64,000 bases of DNA, from positions 11,686-75,685 of the forward strand of contig DJKX01000051.1 of assembly GCA_002436185.1 (NCBI GenBank). Reading direction: 5' to 3'. The notes under the pieces are model-generated. The model was not told the DNA's origin and searched no databases. It worked only from the letters and a program-made list of their open reading frames with translations. The DNA comes from Fidelibacterota bacterium UBA6531 (GTDB lineage: Bacteria > Fidelibacterota > Marinisomatia > Marinisomatales > TCS55). Below are positions 45,554 to 55,370 of the stretch, piece after piece. Position numbers and translations under genes: made by a program. Positions within the stretch are counted from its first letter, which is position 1. Every line of letters begins with the position of its first letter.

Positions 45554-48076
45554 ATGAGCAAACGAGTATTCACTTTTTTGACTTTAGTTTCATTATCCTT
45601 TGCCGAAATCATTTATGTTCCTGATTCTGCTGCTACGATTCAAGATGGTATTGACTCAGCTATGTCAGGCGATACTGTATTGGTTATGGCAGGAACATAT
45701 GTTGAGAATATCAATTTTGAGGGTAAGAATATTCTGGTTTCATCACTTTTTATCATCAATAATGATTCAAGTTTTATAGAATTGACAATTATCGATGGTG
45801 ATGAAATCACCAGTGTAGTCATTTTTAATTCAAATGAAGACTCTACGTCTATTCTAAATGGGTTTACGTTGCGGGGCGGGTTAGGTAATTTTGCTGATCC
45901 GGATGGCGATGGTGATAGTTATACTTATGGCGGCGGAGTGTATTGCGAATTTTCAAGCCCAACACTATCTAACTTGATCATAAAGGAAAATGCGTCACCT
46001 GATGGCGGCGGTGGCGGTATTTTTTGTTATGAAGCTGATCCGCACATTTCAAACTCGACCATTCTTAATAACTCTTCCAATTCTGTTGGCGGTGGCCTTT
46101 ATTGCAAGGCAGGTTCAAACCCAATATTGAATAATGTAATTTTTGATGGTAATTGGTCAAACCACGGGGGCGGAGCTTACTTGAGAGATAATTCAATTGG
46201 TGAATTTCAAAATTGTGTATTCAAAAATAATTTTACCGATGGCACTGGTGGTGCTATCACGTTGAAAAATGATGCCAATATTGTTCTTAATGGCGTATTA
46301 ATTACAGAAAATATCAGTGATTATTATGGTGGTGGCCTTTATTGTAATAATGCTAATCCCGAGCTTAACAATGTAACTATAACCATGAATGAATCAGATA
46401 ATGGCGGCGGTATCTATTGTCGCAATGGGTCAGCGCCATCTTTACTAAACACTATTGTGTGGTATAACATTGGTGCAGAGATCTATTTCCGCGGAAATGA
46501 AGATGAAAATGCCATGACTATTTCTTATTCTAACATTCAAGCTGGAATAGCTGGCGTAACTACAAATGATAACGCCGATGTCGACTGGCTCGAAGGTAAT
46601 ATTGAGGATGATCCATTATTTTGTAGTGTAAATGATGGTGATTTTACATTAGTTGAAAATTCACCCTGTGTGACAGCAGGACTAGATAGTACACATATGG
46701 GAGCATTTGGAATTGGTTGCCCACCTATAAATCTAGGGCCAGTTTGGTACGTAGCAAACGATGGTGATGATTTAAGTGATGGCAGTCTAGAAACACCTTA
46801 CGCAACCATTGCCAGGGCACTTGAACAAGTAGTTGATGGTGATACTATCATTCTTTTTCCTGGTGAATATGATATTACAATAGATTTTGACGGTAAAGGG
46901 ATCGTGATTGGATCGTTTTATTTAACTACACATGATTCATCGTATATAAATGAAACGATCTTAAAGAATTTCAGTCCGGGAAGTATTGTAACGTTTAACA
47001 GCGGTGAAGATTCAACCAGTGTTTTAAAAGGTCTGACCCTGCAGGAGGGAACAGCATCTCACGGAGGTGGAATACATATTACAGGATCTTCACCGAAGAT
47101 TGAGCATTTGGTAATACTGAATAATACTGCAGACTATGGTGGCGGTATATATATCAATGGAGGTGCACCCCATTTAGATAATATAACTTTGCATGGCAAC
47201 AGTGCAAATTATGGGGGCGCAATATTTGTCGGAGGAAGTACCAGTGATATAGAGAATTTAAATATTTCAGGAAATATGGCTTATTACGGTGCTGGGATCT
47301 ATATCCATGAAAGTTATATGCACCTTGAATATCTACTGATTGCCAATAATGAGAGTTTTTCAGAAGGTGGAGCTGTATATAGTTTTGAATCAAATACAGT
47401 ATTAGATCATGTTACGATAGTCGACAATTTTTCTTTTAATGGCGGTGGAGCAATTTTTGCTTTTAGTAATTCAACTTTGCAGGTTCAAAATTCAATCTTA
47501 TGGAACAATTCTCCCCAAGAAGTAATGTTTTCTCCATGGGAAACTGTCAATAATATAGCAATAGAGCACTCGAATGTTATGGCTGGTGAAGAAGGCATTT
47601 TAACAAATAATAATGGAAATGTTGATTGGAATACAACTTCTTTTGACATGGATCCCTTATTCTGTCAACCAGACAGTGGAAATTATTTTCTAGCGTTGAA
47701 TTCACCATGCCGTAATGCAGGTAATGATACTCTGAACATGGGTGCTTTTGAGGTTGGTTGTGATGAAATACTAACCAATATCCCAGAGATAGTCCCAGGT
47801 GAGGTATCACTACAGAACGGCTATCCCAATCCTTTTAATGCCCGCACAGTCATACCTTATCAATTATTGAATTCTGGAAATGTAACCATTGAAATAATTG
47901 ATATTACAGGAGGACATGTGAAAACACTAAAGCAGGAAGTACATGCACCAGGAAACTATAGTGTAATATGGAATGGAACTGATGATAAAGGAAGAAATGT
48001 TGCCACTGGAACCTACTTTTGCAGAATGAAAACAGAAGGCTATATCAACTCAAAAAAATTCTTACTCTTACGTTAA
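45554..48076 (+). CDS. Secreted right-handed beta-helix protein, internally duplicated, T9SS sorting domain
   Basis: 840 residues with signal peptide MSKRVFTFLTLVSLSFA. It consists of two copies of one module (about 20-390 and 395-735). Each begins with a Y-V-x-x-D/N segment and a GDT(V/I)L(V/F) strand, runs through PbH1-type coils (GGGIYCRNGSAPSL, GGGIYINGGAPHLDN) and ends in DPLFC...NSPC...MGAF.(I/V)GC. The C-terminus is a Por-type domain (GYPNPFNARTVIPY, IEIIDITGGHVKTL). Such beta-helices bind or cleave polysaccharides, or act as passive surface proteins; no lyase residues are evident. The TAATG junction couples it to the next gene. Confidence 0.85.
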   Translation: MSKRVFTFLTLVSLSFAEIIYVPDSAATIQDGIDSAMSGDTVLVMAGTYVENINFEGKNILVSSLFIINNDSSFIELTIIDGDEITSVVIFNSNEDSTSILNGFTLRGGLGNFADPDGDGDSYTYGGGVYCEFSSPTLSNLIIKENASPDGGGGGIFCYEADPHISNSTILNNSSNSVGGGLYCKAGSNPILNNVIFDGNWSNHGGGAYLRDNSIGEFQNCVFKNNFTDGTGGAITLKNDANIVLNGVLITENISDYYGGGLYCNNANPELNNVTITMNESDNGGGIYCRNGSAPSLLNTIVWYNIGAEIYFRGNEDENAMTISYSNIQAGIAGVTTNDNADVDWLEGNIEDDPLFCSVNDGDFTLVENSPCVTAGLDSTHMGAFGIGCPPINLGPVWYVANDGDDLSDGSLETPYATIARALEQVVDGDTIILFPGEYDITIDFDGKGIVIGSFYLTTHDSSYINETILKNFSPGSIVTFNSGEDSTSVLKGLTLQEGTASHGGGIHITGSSPKIEHLVILNNTADYGGGIYINGGAPHLDNITLHGNSANYGGAIFVGGSTSDIENLNISGNMAYYGAGIYIHESYMHLEYLLIANNESFSEGGAVYSFESNTVLDHVTIVDNFSFNGGGAIFAFSNSTLQVQNSILWNNSPQEVMFSPWETVNNIAIEHSNVMAGEEGILTNNNGNVDWNTTSFDMDPLFCQPDSGNYFLALNSPCRNAGNDTLNMGAFEVGCDEILTNIPEIVPGEVSLQNGYPNPFNARTVIPYQLLNSGNVTIEIIDITGGHVKTLKQEVHAPGNYSVIWNGTDDKGRNVATGTYFCRMKTEGYINSKKFLLLR

Positions 48077-51045
48077 TGAAACAAATTTTAATACTTCTGA
48101 TTACAATCTCTTTATTATTTGGACAATCATTTGTTCGCGATTTAAAAGAAATTGCTAATGTATTTGAAAAAGAATACAAAAATAAAAAAGAAGCAGCAGT
48201 ATTAAAAGCTGTCGAAAAGAATTGGCCAATTAAAGGAAAAAATAATGGTAGTTCTTATGAACTAATAGAGTTGACTCCCAATGGTATGCCAATCTATTAC
48301 ACGACAGAAAACATCAATTCAGCAAGAACAATTTCTACAGATCTCGTATGGCCTGGAGGAGAAGCTCAAATGTTCTTAACTGGCCAAGGGATGACCGTCG
48401 GAATCTGGGATAATGGTAAGGTCCGTAACACACACCAGGAATTAGTCGGCCGTGTACAGCAAATGGATGGAGCGACAGAGTTGGGCGATCATGCAACACA
48501 TGTAGGCGGTACAATGATTGCAGCAGGTGTTTTAAATACTGCTCACGGTATGGCTCATGAAGCGCAGCTCCACGCCTACGAATGGGGCAATGATGATAGT
48601 GAAATGGCCACGGCTGCTGCCAATGGACTGGGTATGTCCAATCATTCTTATGGTTGGTACCTGGGTTGGAGGTGGAATTATTTTGATGACGACCGCTGGG
48701 CCTGGTTTGGAGACCTGGAGGTGGATTCTACCGAGGATTATAAATTTGGTTTCTATAATGAAGCAGCAAGGGATTGGGATATAATTGCGTATAACGCACC
48801 TTATTATTTAATTGTCCATTCGGCAGGAAATGAACGCAATGACAGCGCGTCTCCTGGAACGGAACACTGGGTCTATTCACCAGCTGATGGTGATTGGATA
48901 TTATCAACGGATGCGCGTGAACCTGACGGGCCTTGGGACTGCCTGGGCCATACAAAAACAGCAAAAAATGTATTTACAGTTGGCGCTGTTGAAGATATTG
49001 CCGGTGGGTATGAATATCCCAGCCAGGTGCAGTTAACTTCATTCAGTTCTGGCGGACCGCTGGATGATGGTCGCATCAAACCGGATATTGTTGCCAATGG
49101 GTCTGGTTTACATTCATGCCTGGAACAAAGTGATACAGATTACGGTACTTACTCAGGTACATCTATGGCGGCGCCAAGCGCAGCCGGTTCTTTAACCTTG
49201 GTGCGCCAGCATTATGAAACGGTCATGGACACTACTATTCGGGCAGCGACATTGAAAGGATTGGCTATTCATACTGCTGATGAAGCGGGAGTCCATGAGG
49301 GGCCGGACTATAAATTTGGTTGGGGCCTGATGAATACAGAAAAAGCTGTTAAGTTAATTTCTGAAGTAGGGGATGGCCATGTTATTATTGAAAATGAACT
49401 GCCTTACCTGGACAGCCTGGAATATGAGTTTATAAGTTTAGGCGCTGATCCTTTCCGGGCCACTTTGAGTTGGAGTGATCCTCCGGGAACACCTGTTGCT
49501 GCTAGTTTAGATCCTGGCGATATTATGCTGGTCCATGATTTGGATCTGCGTGTGATCGATCCCAACGGCCAGGTTCACTTTCCATATAAATTGAACAAGT
49601 ATGATCCTACCCAAGCAGCCTTTACCGGTGACAATATTGTTGATAACGTGGAACAGGTATTCGTCGATTTAACAACACCGGGGACGTATACAGTTCGTGT
49701 AAAGCATAAGGGTATTTTGCAGTCAGACCAGCCGTTTGGATTAATTGTATCTTATGGTACAAGTATTCCCGAAATCGTCTATGTTGCACCTGATGGCAAT
49801 GATGCTACAGGCGATGGTTCGACAGATAATCCCTTCGAGTCTATCCAGGCCGCCCTTGATTATGCCGGGATGGGCGATACAATCCTGGTTGCTCCTGGGG
49901 AGTATATAGAAAATATTGAAATAGATAATCAGAACCACGTCATTGCATCCTATTTTTTATTAGCTGGTGATTCCAGTTATATTGAAAATACGGTTATTGA
50001 CGGCGGCGGCCAGGAGCAGGTTATATCCATGAATATGGCTGGGCCCGATACTAAACTGATCGGATTTACCATTACCAATGGGTATACAACCGATAGTGGC
50101 GCTGGGTTATATTGTGTAGATAGTTACCCGACGATTGTATTTTGTGTATTTAAAGATAACAATGCAGGTATAAGTAACCCGCTGACTCATGGCGGCAGTA
50201 TTTCTGCTAATTATTCCGAAATTACGCTAGAAAATGTATGGATTTATGACAACTATGCCGCTGGCCAAGGGGGTGCAGTGTATGCTGCCCACAGCATAAT
50301 AAATGCAACCCACGTATTGGTGGTTGACAATGGTGCCAATGTAAAAGGTGGCGCATTTTCGTTCTATAAATCCAGCGGTACATTAGATCATGTAACGATT
50401 GCCAATGATTCTGCCCAAATAGAAGGTGGCGCATTATTCATGCATGAAAGTGAAGTATCATTTACCAATTCAATTGTCTGGGGGAGTAGCCCCCAGCAGA
50501 TCGCCTTTTCTGAATATGGTGGCCGATCGTTTGTAAATATTAATTTTTCAATTTTAGATGAATTTGTAACTGGAGTTGAAACTAATAATAATGGTACAGT
50601 GAATTTCGGATTATTCGATGTATTCGATGATGATCCTTTGTTCTGTGCTGTGGACAGCGGTGATTATCAATTGGCTGAAAATTCCCCATGTGTTGGTTTT
50701 GGCAATGATGGAACCACTATTGGTTTTTATGGCGTTGGCTGCGGAGAAATTGTAGCAATTGATGATGAATTAAATACACCTCGAACTTTTGAACTGCATG
50801 TGCCGTATCCGAATCCCTTTAATGCGACAACCACCATCCGGTTTACCGTGGAAGATAAGCGTACCTTACTTCTGCGTGTTTATGATATAACTGGGCGATT
50901 GGTGGAAACGCTCAATGATGAAGATATGAATCCGGGAGAACACGAAATCAACTGGCATGCAAAAAATGTGTCCAGTGGATTGTATTTTGTACAGTTGCAA
51001 AGCGGCAATAACGTGCAGACTCAAAAACTTATTTTATTAAAATAG
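48076..51045 (+). CDS. Subtilisin-family (S8) protease fused to a beta-helix module, T9SS sorting domain
   Basis: 989 residues from the ATG at 48076, which overlaps the upstream stop (TAATG) and gives signal peptide MKQILILLITISLLFGQ. The S8 catalytic triad is Asp112 (GIWDNGK), His139 (DHATHVGG) and Ser363 (SGTSMAAPSA). A pro-protein-convertase-like jelly-roll domain (about 460-560) follows. Next comes one beta-helix module nearly identical in plan to those in the preceding gene (starting YVAPDGNDATGDGS), and then a sorting domain (PYPNPFNATTTIRF, GRLVETL). It is likely a surface or released protease. Shared module and coupling suggest the two secreted proteins work together. Confidence 0.9.
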   Translation: MKQILILLITISLLFGQSFVRDLKEIANVFEKEYKNKKEAAVLKAVEKNWPIKGKNNGSSYELIELTPNGMPIYYTTENINSARTISTDLVWPGGEAQMFLTGQGMTVGIWDNGKVRNTHQELVGRVQQMDGATELGDHATHVGGTMIAAGVLNTAHGMAHEAQLHAYEWGNDDSEMATAAANGLGMSNHSYGWYLGWRWNYFDDDRWAWFGDLEVDSTEDYKFGFYNEAARDWDIIAYNAPYYLIVHSAGNERNDSASPGTEHWVYSPADGDWILSTDAREPDGPWDCLGHTKTAKNVFTVGAVEDIAGGYEYPSQVQLTSFSSGGPLDDGRIKPDIVANGSGLHSCLEQSDTDYGTYSGTSMAAPSAAGSLTLVRQHYETVMDTTIRAATLKGLAIHTADEAGVHEGPDYKFGWGLMNTEKAVKLISEVGDGHVIIENELPYLDSLEYEFISLGADPFRATLSWSDPPGTPVAASLDPGDIMLVHDLDLRVIDPNGQVHFPYKLNKYDPTQAAFTGDNIVDNVEQVFVDLTTPGTYTVRVKHKGILQSDQPFGLIVSYGTSIPEIVYVAPDGNDATGDGSTDNPFESIQAALDYAGMGDTILVAPGEYIENIEIDNQNHVIASYFLLAGDSSYIENTVIDGGGQEQVISMNMAGPDTKLIGFTITNGYTTDSGAGLYCVDSYPTIVFCVFKDNNAGISNPLTHGGSISANYSEITLENVWIYDNYAAGQGGAVYAAHSIINATHVLVVDNGANVKGGAFSFYKSSGTLDHVTIANDSAQIEGGALFMHESEVSFTNSIVWGSSPQQIAFSEYGGRSFVNINFSILDEFVTGVETNNNGTVNFGLFDVFDDDPLFCAVDSGDYQLAENSPCVGFGNDGTTIGFYGVGCGEIVAIDDELNTPRTFELHVPYPNPFNATTTIRFTVEDKRTLLLRVYDITGRLVETLNDEDMNPGEHEINWHAKNVSSGLYFVQLQSGNNVQTQKLILLK

Positions 51046-51060
51046 TTCGGAGTTTTTTTT
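51026..51060 (+). terminator. Weak AT-rich terminator after the S8 protease gene
   Basis: An AU-rich hairpin spans the stop codon: ATTTT pairs with AAAAT and the flanking AACT with AGTT, with one bulged T. It is followed after CGGAG by eight T. The weak stem makes this uncertain, but its position before the ECF sigma gene is sensible. Confidence 0.35.
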
Positions 51061-51131
51061 ATATAAAAATATCATTTGTTGAAACTCATGTATTGATCAT
51101 TAATTTCCAGTTCTTAAATTGATGATAATCC

Positions 51132-51677
51132 ATGACTCACATTGAAATAACATTATTACAAGATGTAAAAAATTCTGACAAGACAGCATTTAAACAGCTG
51201 TTTCACCGATACCACGCATCCTTATTCAGATTTATAGTATACCGTGTACATGATGAAGATCTGGCCGAAGATATTGTACAAGATACATTTTTAAGGGTCT
51301 GGAAAAATCGGTCAACTCTTGATCCCAAAAAATCATTCTTCTCATTAATCGCAAAAATCGGGACCAATTTGTGTTATGATCATTTCAGATATTCGGAAGT
51401 GCGGATACGTCATAAAGATACGATTCCCAAACCGGAACAGTCTCATTACGATGATCCTCAAAAATCACAGGAATTAAATGAGTTACAAGATGAAATCAAT
51501 CGTATTGTAAATGAACAATTACCTGAAAAGTGCAGGGAAATTTTTGTTTTAAGCAGGATAGAAGGATTAGCTAATAAAGAAATTGCTGCCATCTTGGATT
51601 TATCGAGGAGAACGGTAGAGAATCAATTGTATAGAGCTCTTAAGATTTTAAAGAAACATTTAAAGAATTATCTGTGA
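51132..51677 (+). CDS. ECF-type RNA polymerase sigma factor (FecI-like)
   Basis: 181 residues. Region 2 has FRFIVYRVHDEDLAEDIVQ, then DTFLRVWKNR, and region 4 has PEKCREIFVLSRIEGLANKE followed by SRRTVENQLYRALK, which is the helix-turn-helix. It matches the Bacteroidetes/FCB FecI-like group that is released by a FecR anti-sigma when an outer-membrane receptor binds its ligand. FecR and an STN-domain TonB receptor follow directly, which makes this a classical cell-surface signalling locus. The target promoter probably lies upstream of this gene or the receptor. Confidence 0.93.
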   Translation: MTHIEITLLQDVKNSDKTAFKQLFHRYHASLFRFIVYRVHDEDLAEDIVQDTFLRVWKNRSTLDPKKSFFSLIAKIGTNLCYDHFRYSEVRIRHKDTIPKPEQSHYDDPQKSQELNELQDEINRIVNEQLPEKCREIFVLSRIEGLANKEIAAILDLSRRTVENQLYRALKILKKHLKNYL

Positions 51678-51755
51678 GTGATATCTTTGAAAAAAACGTT
51701 ATATATGCAGAAACACAAACGTATTTAAAAATAAAAATATTAGAAAATAGAATTA

Positions 51756-52649
51756 ATGAAAAACTTTGAGAATAAACTAGATCGAATGATGCAGCGCATC
51801 TGGGAAGAGAGCGCCAAAATTCGGTTACCGGAGACTCCGGATACTAACGATGCCTGGATGCAGATGGAACAACTAATGGATATTCAGGAAAATGAATCCA
51901 TTCAAAAAACTGCTATAAAATCAACAGTGCCAGTTCCTTTTATGAAACCTAGACTGGTTTGGGCTATAGCTGCTGCCTTAGTATTGACATTTATTTCACC
52001 CATTTTGTATAACACTCTTACAACAACATCAATTGTGGTTGAACGCGGGCAATTCAAGACTCTTACACTAGTAGATGGATCAACGATTAAATTGAATGCT
52101 GAAAGTACACTTTCGTATAAACAGGGTTTTGGGAATAATCACAGAAATGTGACTTTATCCGGTGAAGCTTATTTTGATGTTAAAAAAGGAGAATTCCCTT
52201 TTATTGTGCAATTTGGATCAGCAACTGTCGAAGTGCTGGGTACAGAATTTAATATACATGCCCGGGGAACAGATATTGATGTTTTAGTTGTAGAAGGAAT
52301 TGTAAAAGTTTCCGGAACTGAAGAAACAAAAGATGTTGTTTTGACTGCAGGCCAAAAAGTGGATTTTGTCAATGGTGACAATCCAGGCAATCTTGAAAAA
52401 TTTGAACATAAAAAATACCCAGGCTGGATTTATAACAGGTTAATCCTGGATCAAACAAATCTGAAGAGCGTTTGTAAAGAAATTGAGCGTAAATTCAACG
52501 TTAAAATTGAATTTGCGAGTGCTGACCTTGGTAATATTACAGTTACAGGAGTCATTGAAGCTGATGAATTTAATCCTGTGATGGAAACACTCGCCACTTT
52601 AGCACAACGGTCTTTTAAGTTTGAAAAGGATACTTACATCATCTACTAA
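51756..52649 (+). CDS. FecR family anti-sigma factor
   Basis: 297 residues. The cytoplasmic N-terminus (1-65) binds sigma, and one membrane helix lies at about 68-90 (WAIAAALVLTFISPILY). The periplasmic FecR domain (VVERGQFKTLTLVDGSTIKL, GEAYFDVKKGEFPF, VLGTEFNI) occupies about 95-200. A C-terminal DUF4974-like domain (LDQTNLKSVCKEIERKFNVK) would contact the STN domain of the receptor. It lies 78 bases after the sigma gene, and its end overlaps the receptor start by 29 bases. Confidence 0.93.
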   Translation: MKNFENKLDRMMQRIWEESAKIRLPETPDTNDAWMQMEQLMDIQENESIQKTAIKSTVPVPFMKPRLVWAIAAALVLTFISPILYNTLTTTSIVVERGQFKTLTLVDGSTIKLNAESTLSYKQGFGNNHRNVTLSGEAYFDVKKGEFPFIVQFGSATVEVLGTEFNIHARGTDIDVLVVEGIVKVSGTEETKDVVLTAGQKVDFVNGDNPGNLEKFEHKKYPGWIYNRLILDQTNLKSVCKEIERKFNVKIEFASADLGNITVTGVIEADEFNPVMETLATLAQRSFKFEKDTYIIY

Positions 52650-55293
52650 TGTTTTTCTAGTTAAGATACTTCTAGTCTTTCTTGCACAAAATCCCGTTTT
52701 GCCCCAAGAGCAAAACGGGATTTTTTTTGATGTAAAAGATCAACAGCTTAATCTTGTTCTTGATTCGTTAATAAATCAATATCAACTATCTATCGTGTAT
52801 CAGGATAGTTATCTAGAAAATATAATTATCACCACAAAATGTTCTGCATGCTCGGAAAAAGAAGCAATTGCAACACTTTTGCAAAACACGGGATTACAGT
52901 GGACGAAAAAAAATAATCAATTCATCATTATTTCTGAAGAAGGTTGGAATGATCCCTATAGTTTAACAGGTTATATCCTTGATAAAGAAACCGGAGAATT
53001 TATACCCCATGCTAATATCAGTGTATTAAATACCTATTCCGGCAGTGTCTCAAATGAGAATGGATTTTATAATATATCTGGAATTACTGCCGAACAGTGT
53101 ACATTAACTGTTTCATATATTGGATATGCATCTGAAAAAATTCTCATTCGAAAAAGTGAAGCTCGTAACACCATAATTCGAATTCATTTAAAGCCAATGA
53201 TCCTTTCCAGTGAAAATATAACTGTTACCGGTAATCAGGTGGATATAATGAAACAGGGTGAACAGGTCAGTCAGATTTCTTATTCACCTCGCAATGTTGC
53301 AATGCTTCCAAATTTAGGTGAGAATGATGTACTGCGCTCTCTTCAGCTTTTACCGGGGGTTCAAGGCGGCAATACAGGATCAGCAGGATTATATATCCGC
53401 GGTGGTACTCCCGATCAAAACCAGATTATCCTAGATGGCATGACCTTATATCAAATGGATCATTTTTTTGGATTTGTAAGTTCAATAAATGCCTTGGCTG
53501 TCAAGGATATACAAGTATATAAAGGAGGTATCCCTTCTCGTTTTGGAGGCCGTGTCAACAGTGTCATAAATATGACTGGGAAAAACGGGGATATGAAAAA
53601 GACCAGGGTTTCAGTATTTACAAATCTGTTGAGTAGTGGTTTCTCTCTCCAGCAACCATTGTTTAATCGGGGAAGTTTTTTGCTAACGCATCGCCAAACA
53701 TTTACAGATCAAATACACACGGATTTTTATAGAAAAATCCATCGTTTTTTATCAAGTGGTAGCGGATTGAATTTTGGTGAAAGTGTCGTGTTGATCGATT
53801 CCACCGCCTCGCAAACATATAGCCCTGAATTTCAATTTTCTGATCTAAACGCTAAATTGACCATCTTGCCTACGTCCAGGGATATAATATCGTTAAGCTT
53901 TTATACAAGTGAAGATATACTCTCAGAAAACAGCAGCTTTGAGTTTGATGAGAGTGGAAATTTCCAATATCAGCAAAAAGATGATACAGAATGGCTTAAT
54001 AATGGTATGAGCCTCAAATTTTCGCACCAGTGGAAAAATGCGTCTTATTCTCAATGGCTATTATCTAAATCAACATATAATAGTAATCATGATTTAATGA
54101 CTGAATCAGTTTCAGTATTAACGGATACAACGTTTGTATATAAAGTTATAGGCGAGGATCAAAATGTGATTGAAGATATGACCTTGCATTTTAATCATGA
54201 ATGGAGATTAAATAATCATAAGCTGGAAAGTGGACTATTGCTGTCTAAATATTCAACGGATTATGATGCCAACTTTAATAATTCACTCACAACTTTTCAT
54301 ATAGGCAAAAAAGTAGATGGGCAGGTTTTGGCAATTTATATTCAAGATAAATTTAATGTAATACCGAGAGTAACCTTAACATCAGGTTTGAGAGTATCAA
54401 ATTATTCAATTGATAAGCAATGGGTACTTTTACCAAGAATATCATTACGTTATGAGCTTACACCCAAATCAAATGTTAAATCTGCATGGGGTAGGCATAT
54501 TCAGTATTTGCACCGTTTCAGTAATGATTTCATTTCCAGTGGCAGCAAATTTGTTTGGTTATTATCAGCTGATTCATTAAAACCAGTAAATGCTGAACAA
54601 TTTGTAATTGGCTATCAACATTTTTTTACAAATTATGATTTAAATATAGAATATTATTATAATGCAAAGTCAAATATTGCCAATTTCTCCAGACTGCATC
54701 ATTATCCAAATTATCTATTCCCAGCAGATGCATATACCTCTGGTTTGCTAATGTTGGGTGAAGAGACGTCTCAGGGATTTGAAATACTCTTAAATAAATT
54801 CGGTGGTAAAATCAATGGTTGGTTGAGTTATAATTATGGAATAGCTGAATGGCTATTTGCTGATATAAATGATAAAAAACCATTCCCAACTAACCATGAC
54901 CGTACTCATGATTTTAAAATGGTGACAATGACACATTTTGGTCCATGGCAATTCACTTTATCTTGGCTATATTTTTCAGGTCGAGCGTTTACTGATGACA
55001 ATAATTTAGTCATTTACGAAGATGAAAATGGAAATGTTGCATTGGAAGCAAAACCGGGTACTGTTAATTCTTCCAGGTTACCTAATTCACATAGACTCGA
55101 TGTTAGTATTGTCCGAAATTCTACTTGGGTAGGTTTGAAATGGGAATATGGTTTATCTCTGTTTAATGTTTACAATAATAAATATATAAGTCATAAGCGA
55201 TATACGTTTTCTTCACAAGAGGCAGATATTCTTGTAAATGATATTGAAATTATGGGTATAACACCAACCGTTTTTCTAAAAATAAGCCGTTAA
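52621..55293 (+). CDS. STN-domain TonB-dependent receptor (transducer)
   Basis: 890 residues. The start must be the TTG at 52621: no in-frame ATG lies before the STN domain, and the ATG at 52649 is out of frame and stops at once. Residues 1-29 form a signal peptide (VFLVKILLVFLAQN). The STN domain is about 33-105 (FFDVKDQQLNLVLDSLI, QNTGLQWTKKNNQFII), a carboxypeptidase-regulatory domain about 112-190, the plug about 205-320 (GLYIRGGTPDQNQIILDGMT), then the barrel. With the upstream sigma/FecR pair it should signal ligand binding and import it. The ligand is unknown. A strong terminator-like hairpin is embedded in codons 23-36. Confidence 0.88.
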   Translation: MKRILTSSTNVFLVKILLVFLAQNPVLPQEQNGIFFDVKDQQLNLVLDSLINQYQLSIVYQDSYLENIIITTKCSACSEKEAIATLLQNTGLQWTKKNNQFIIISEEGWNDPYSLTGYILDKETGEFIPHANISVLNTYSGSVSNENGFYNISGITAEQCTLTVSYIGYASEKILIRKSEARNTIIRIHLKPMILSSENITVTGNQVDIMKQGEQVSQISYSPRNVAMLPNLGENDVLRSLQLLPGVQGGNTGSAGLYIRGGTPDQNQIILDGMTLYQMDHFFGFVSSINALAVKDIQVYKGGIPSRFGGRVNSVINMTGKNGDMKKTRVSVFTNLLSSGFSLQQPLFNRGSFLLTHRQTFTDQIHTDFYRKIHRFLSSGSGLNFGESVVLIDSTASQTYSPEFQFSDLNAKLTILPTSRDIISLSFYTSEDILSENSSFEFDESGNFQYQQKDDTEWLNNGMSLKFSHQWKNASYSQWLLSKSTYNSNHDLMTESVSVLTDTTFVYKVIGEDQNVIEDMTLHFNHEWRLNNHKLESGLLLSKYSTDYDANFNNSLTTFHIGKKVDGQVLAIYIQDKFNVIPRVTLTSGLRVSNYSIDKQWVLLPRISLRYELTPKSNVKSAWGRHIQYLHRFSNDFISSGSKFVWLLSADSLKPVNAEQFVIGYQHFFTNYDLNIEYYYNAKSNIANFSRLHHYPNYLFPADAYTSGLLMLGEETSQGFEILLNKFGGKINGWLSYNYGIAEWLFADINDKKPFPTNHDRTHDFKMVTMTHFGPWQFTLSWLYFSGRAFTDDNNLVIYEDENGNVALEAKPGTVNSSRLPNSHRLDVSIVRNSTWVGLKWEYGLSLFNVYNNKYISHKRYTFSSQEADILVNDIEIMGITPTVFLKISR
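52688..52728 (+). terminator. Intrinsic terminator/attenuator inside the receptor gene
   Basis: Perfect 14-bp inverted repeat: AAAATCCCGTTTTG at 52688-52701 and CAAAACGGGATTTT at 52711-52724, with a 9-base loop (CCCCAAGAG). It is followed by an unbroken run of eight T (52721-52728). The form is that of a strong rho-independent terminator on the plus strand. It starts 39 bases after the FecR stop but within the coding sequence of the receptor (Gln23-Phe36). A role as an attenuator between sigma/anti-sigma and receptor is inference. Confidence 0.8.
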
Positions 55294-55370
55294 AATATTT
55301 TTCCTGCTTCTGATTTAGCTATTTGTTACATTTATACGATAATTTTGATAGTTAAATCTATAATTTGAAG

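Noticed and set aside
45900..47900. Repetitive DNA in the beta-helix gene as a CRISPR-like or tandem repeat array
   Set aside because: The repetition is at protein level (GGGIYC-type coils) with variable spacing and stays in one reading frame; no identical direct repeats with spacers.
52649..52663. ATG right at the FecR stop as start of the TonB receptor
   Set aside because: It is out of frame with the receptor and meets TAG after three codons; the in-frame TTG at 52621 is needed instead.
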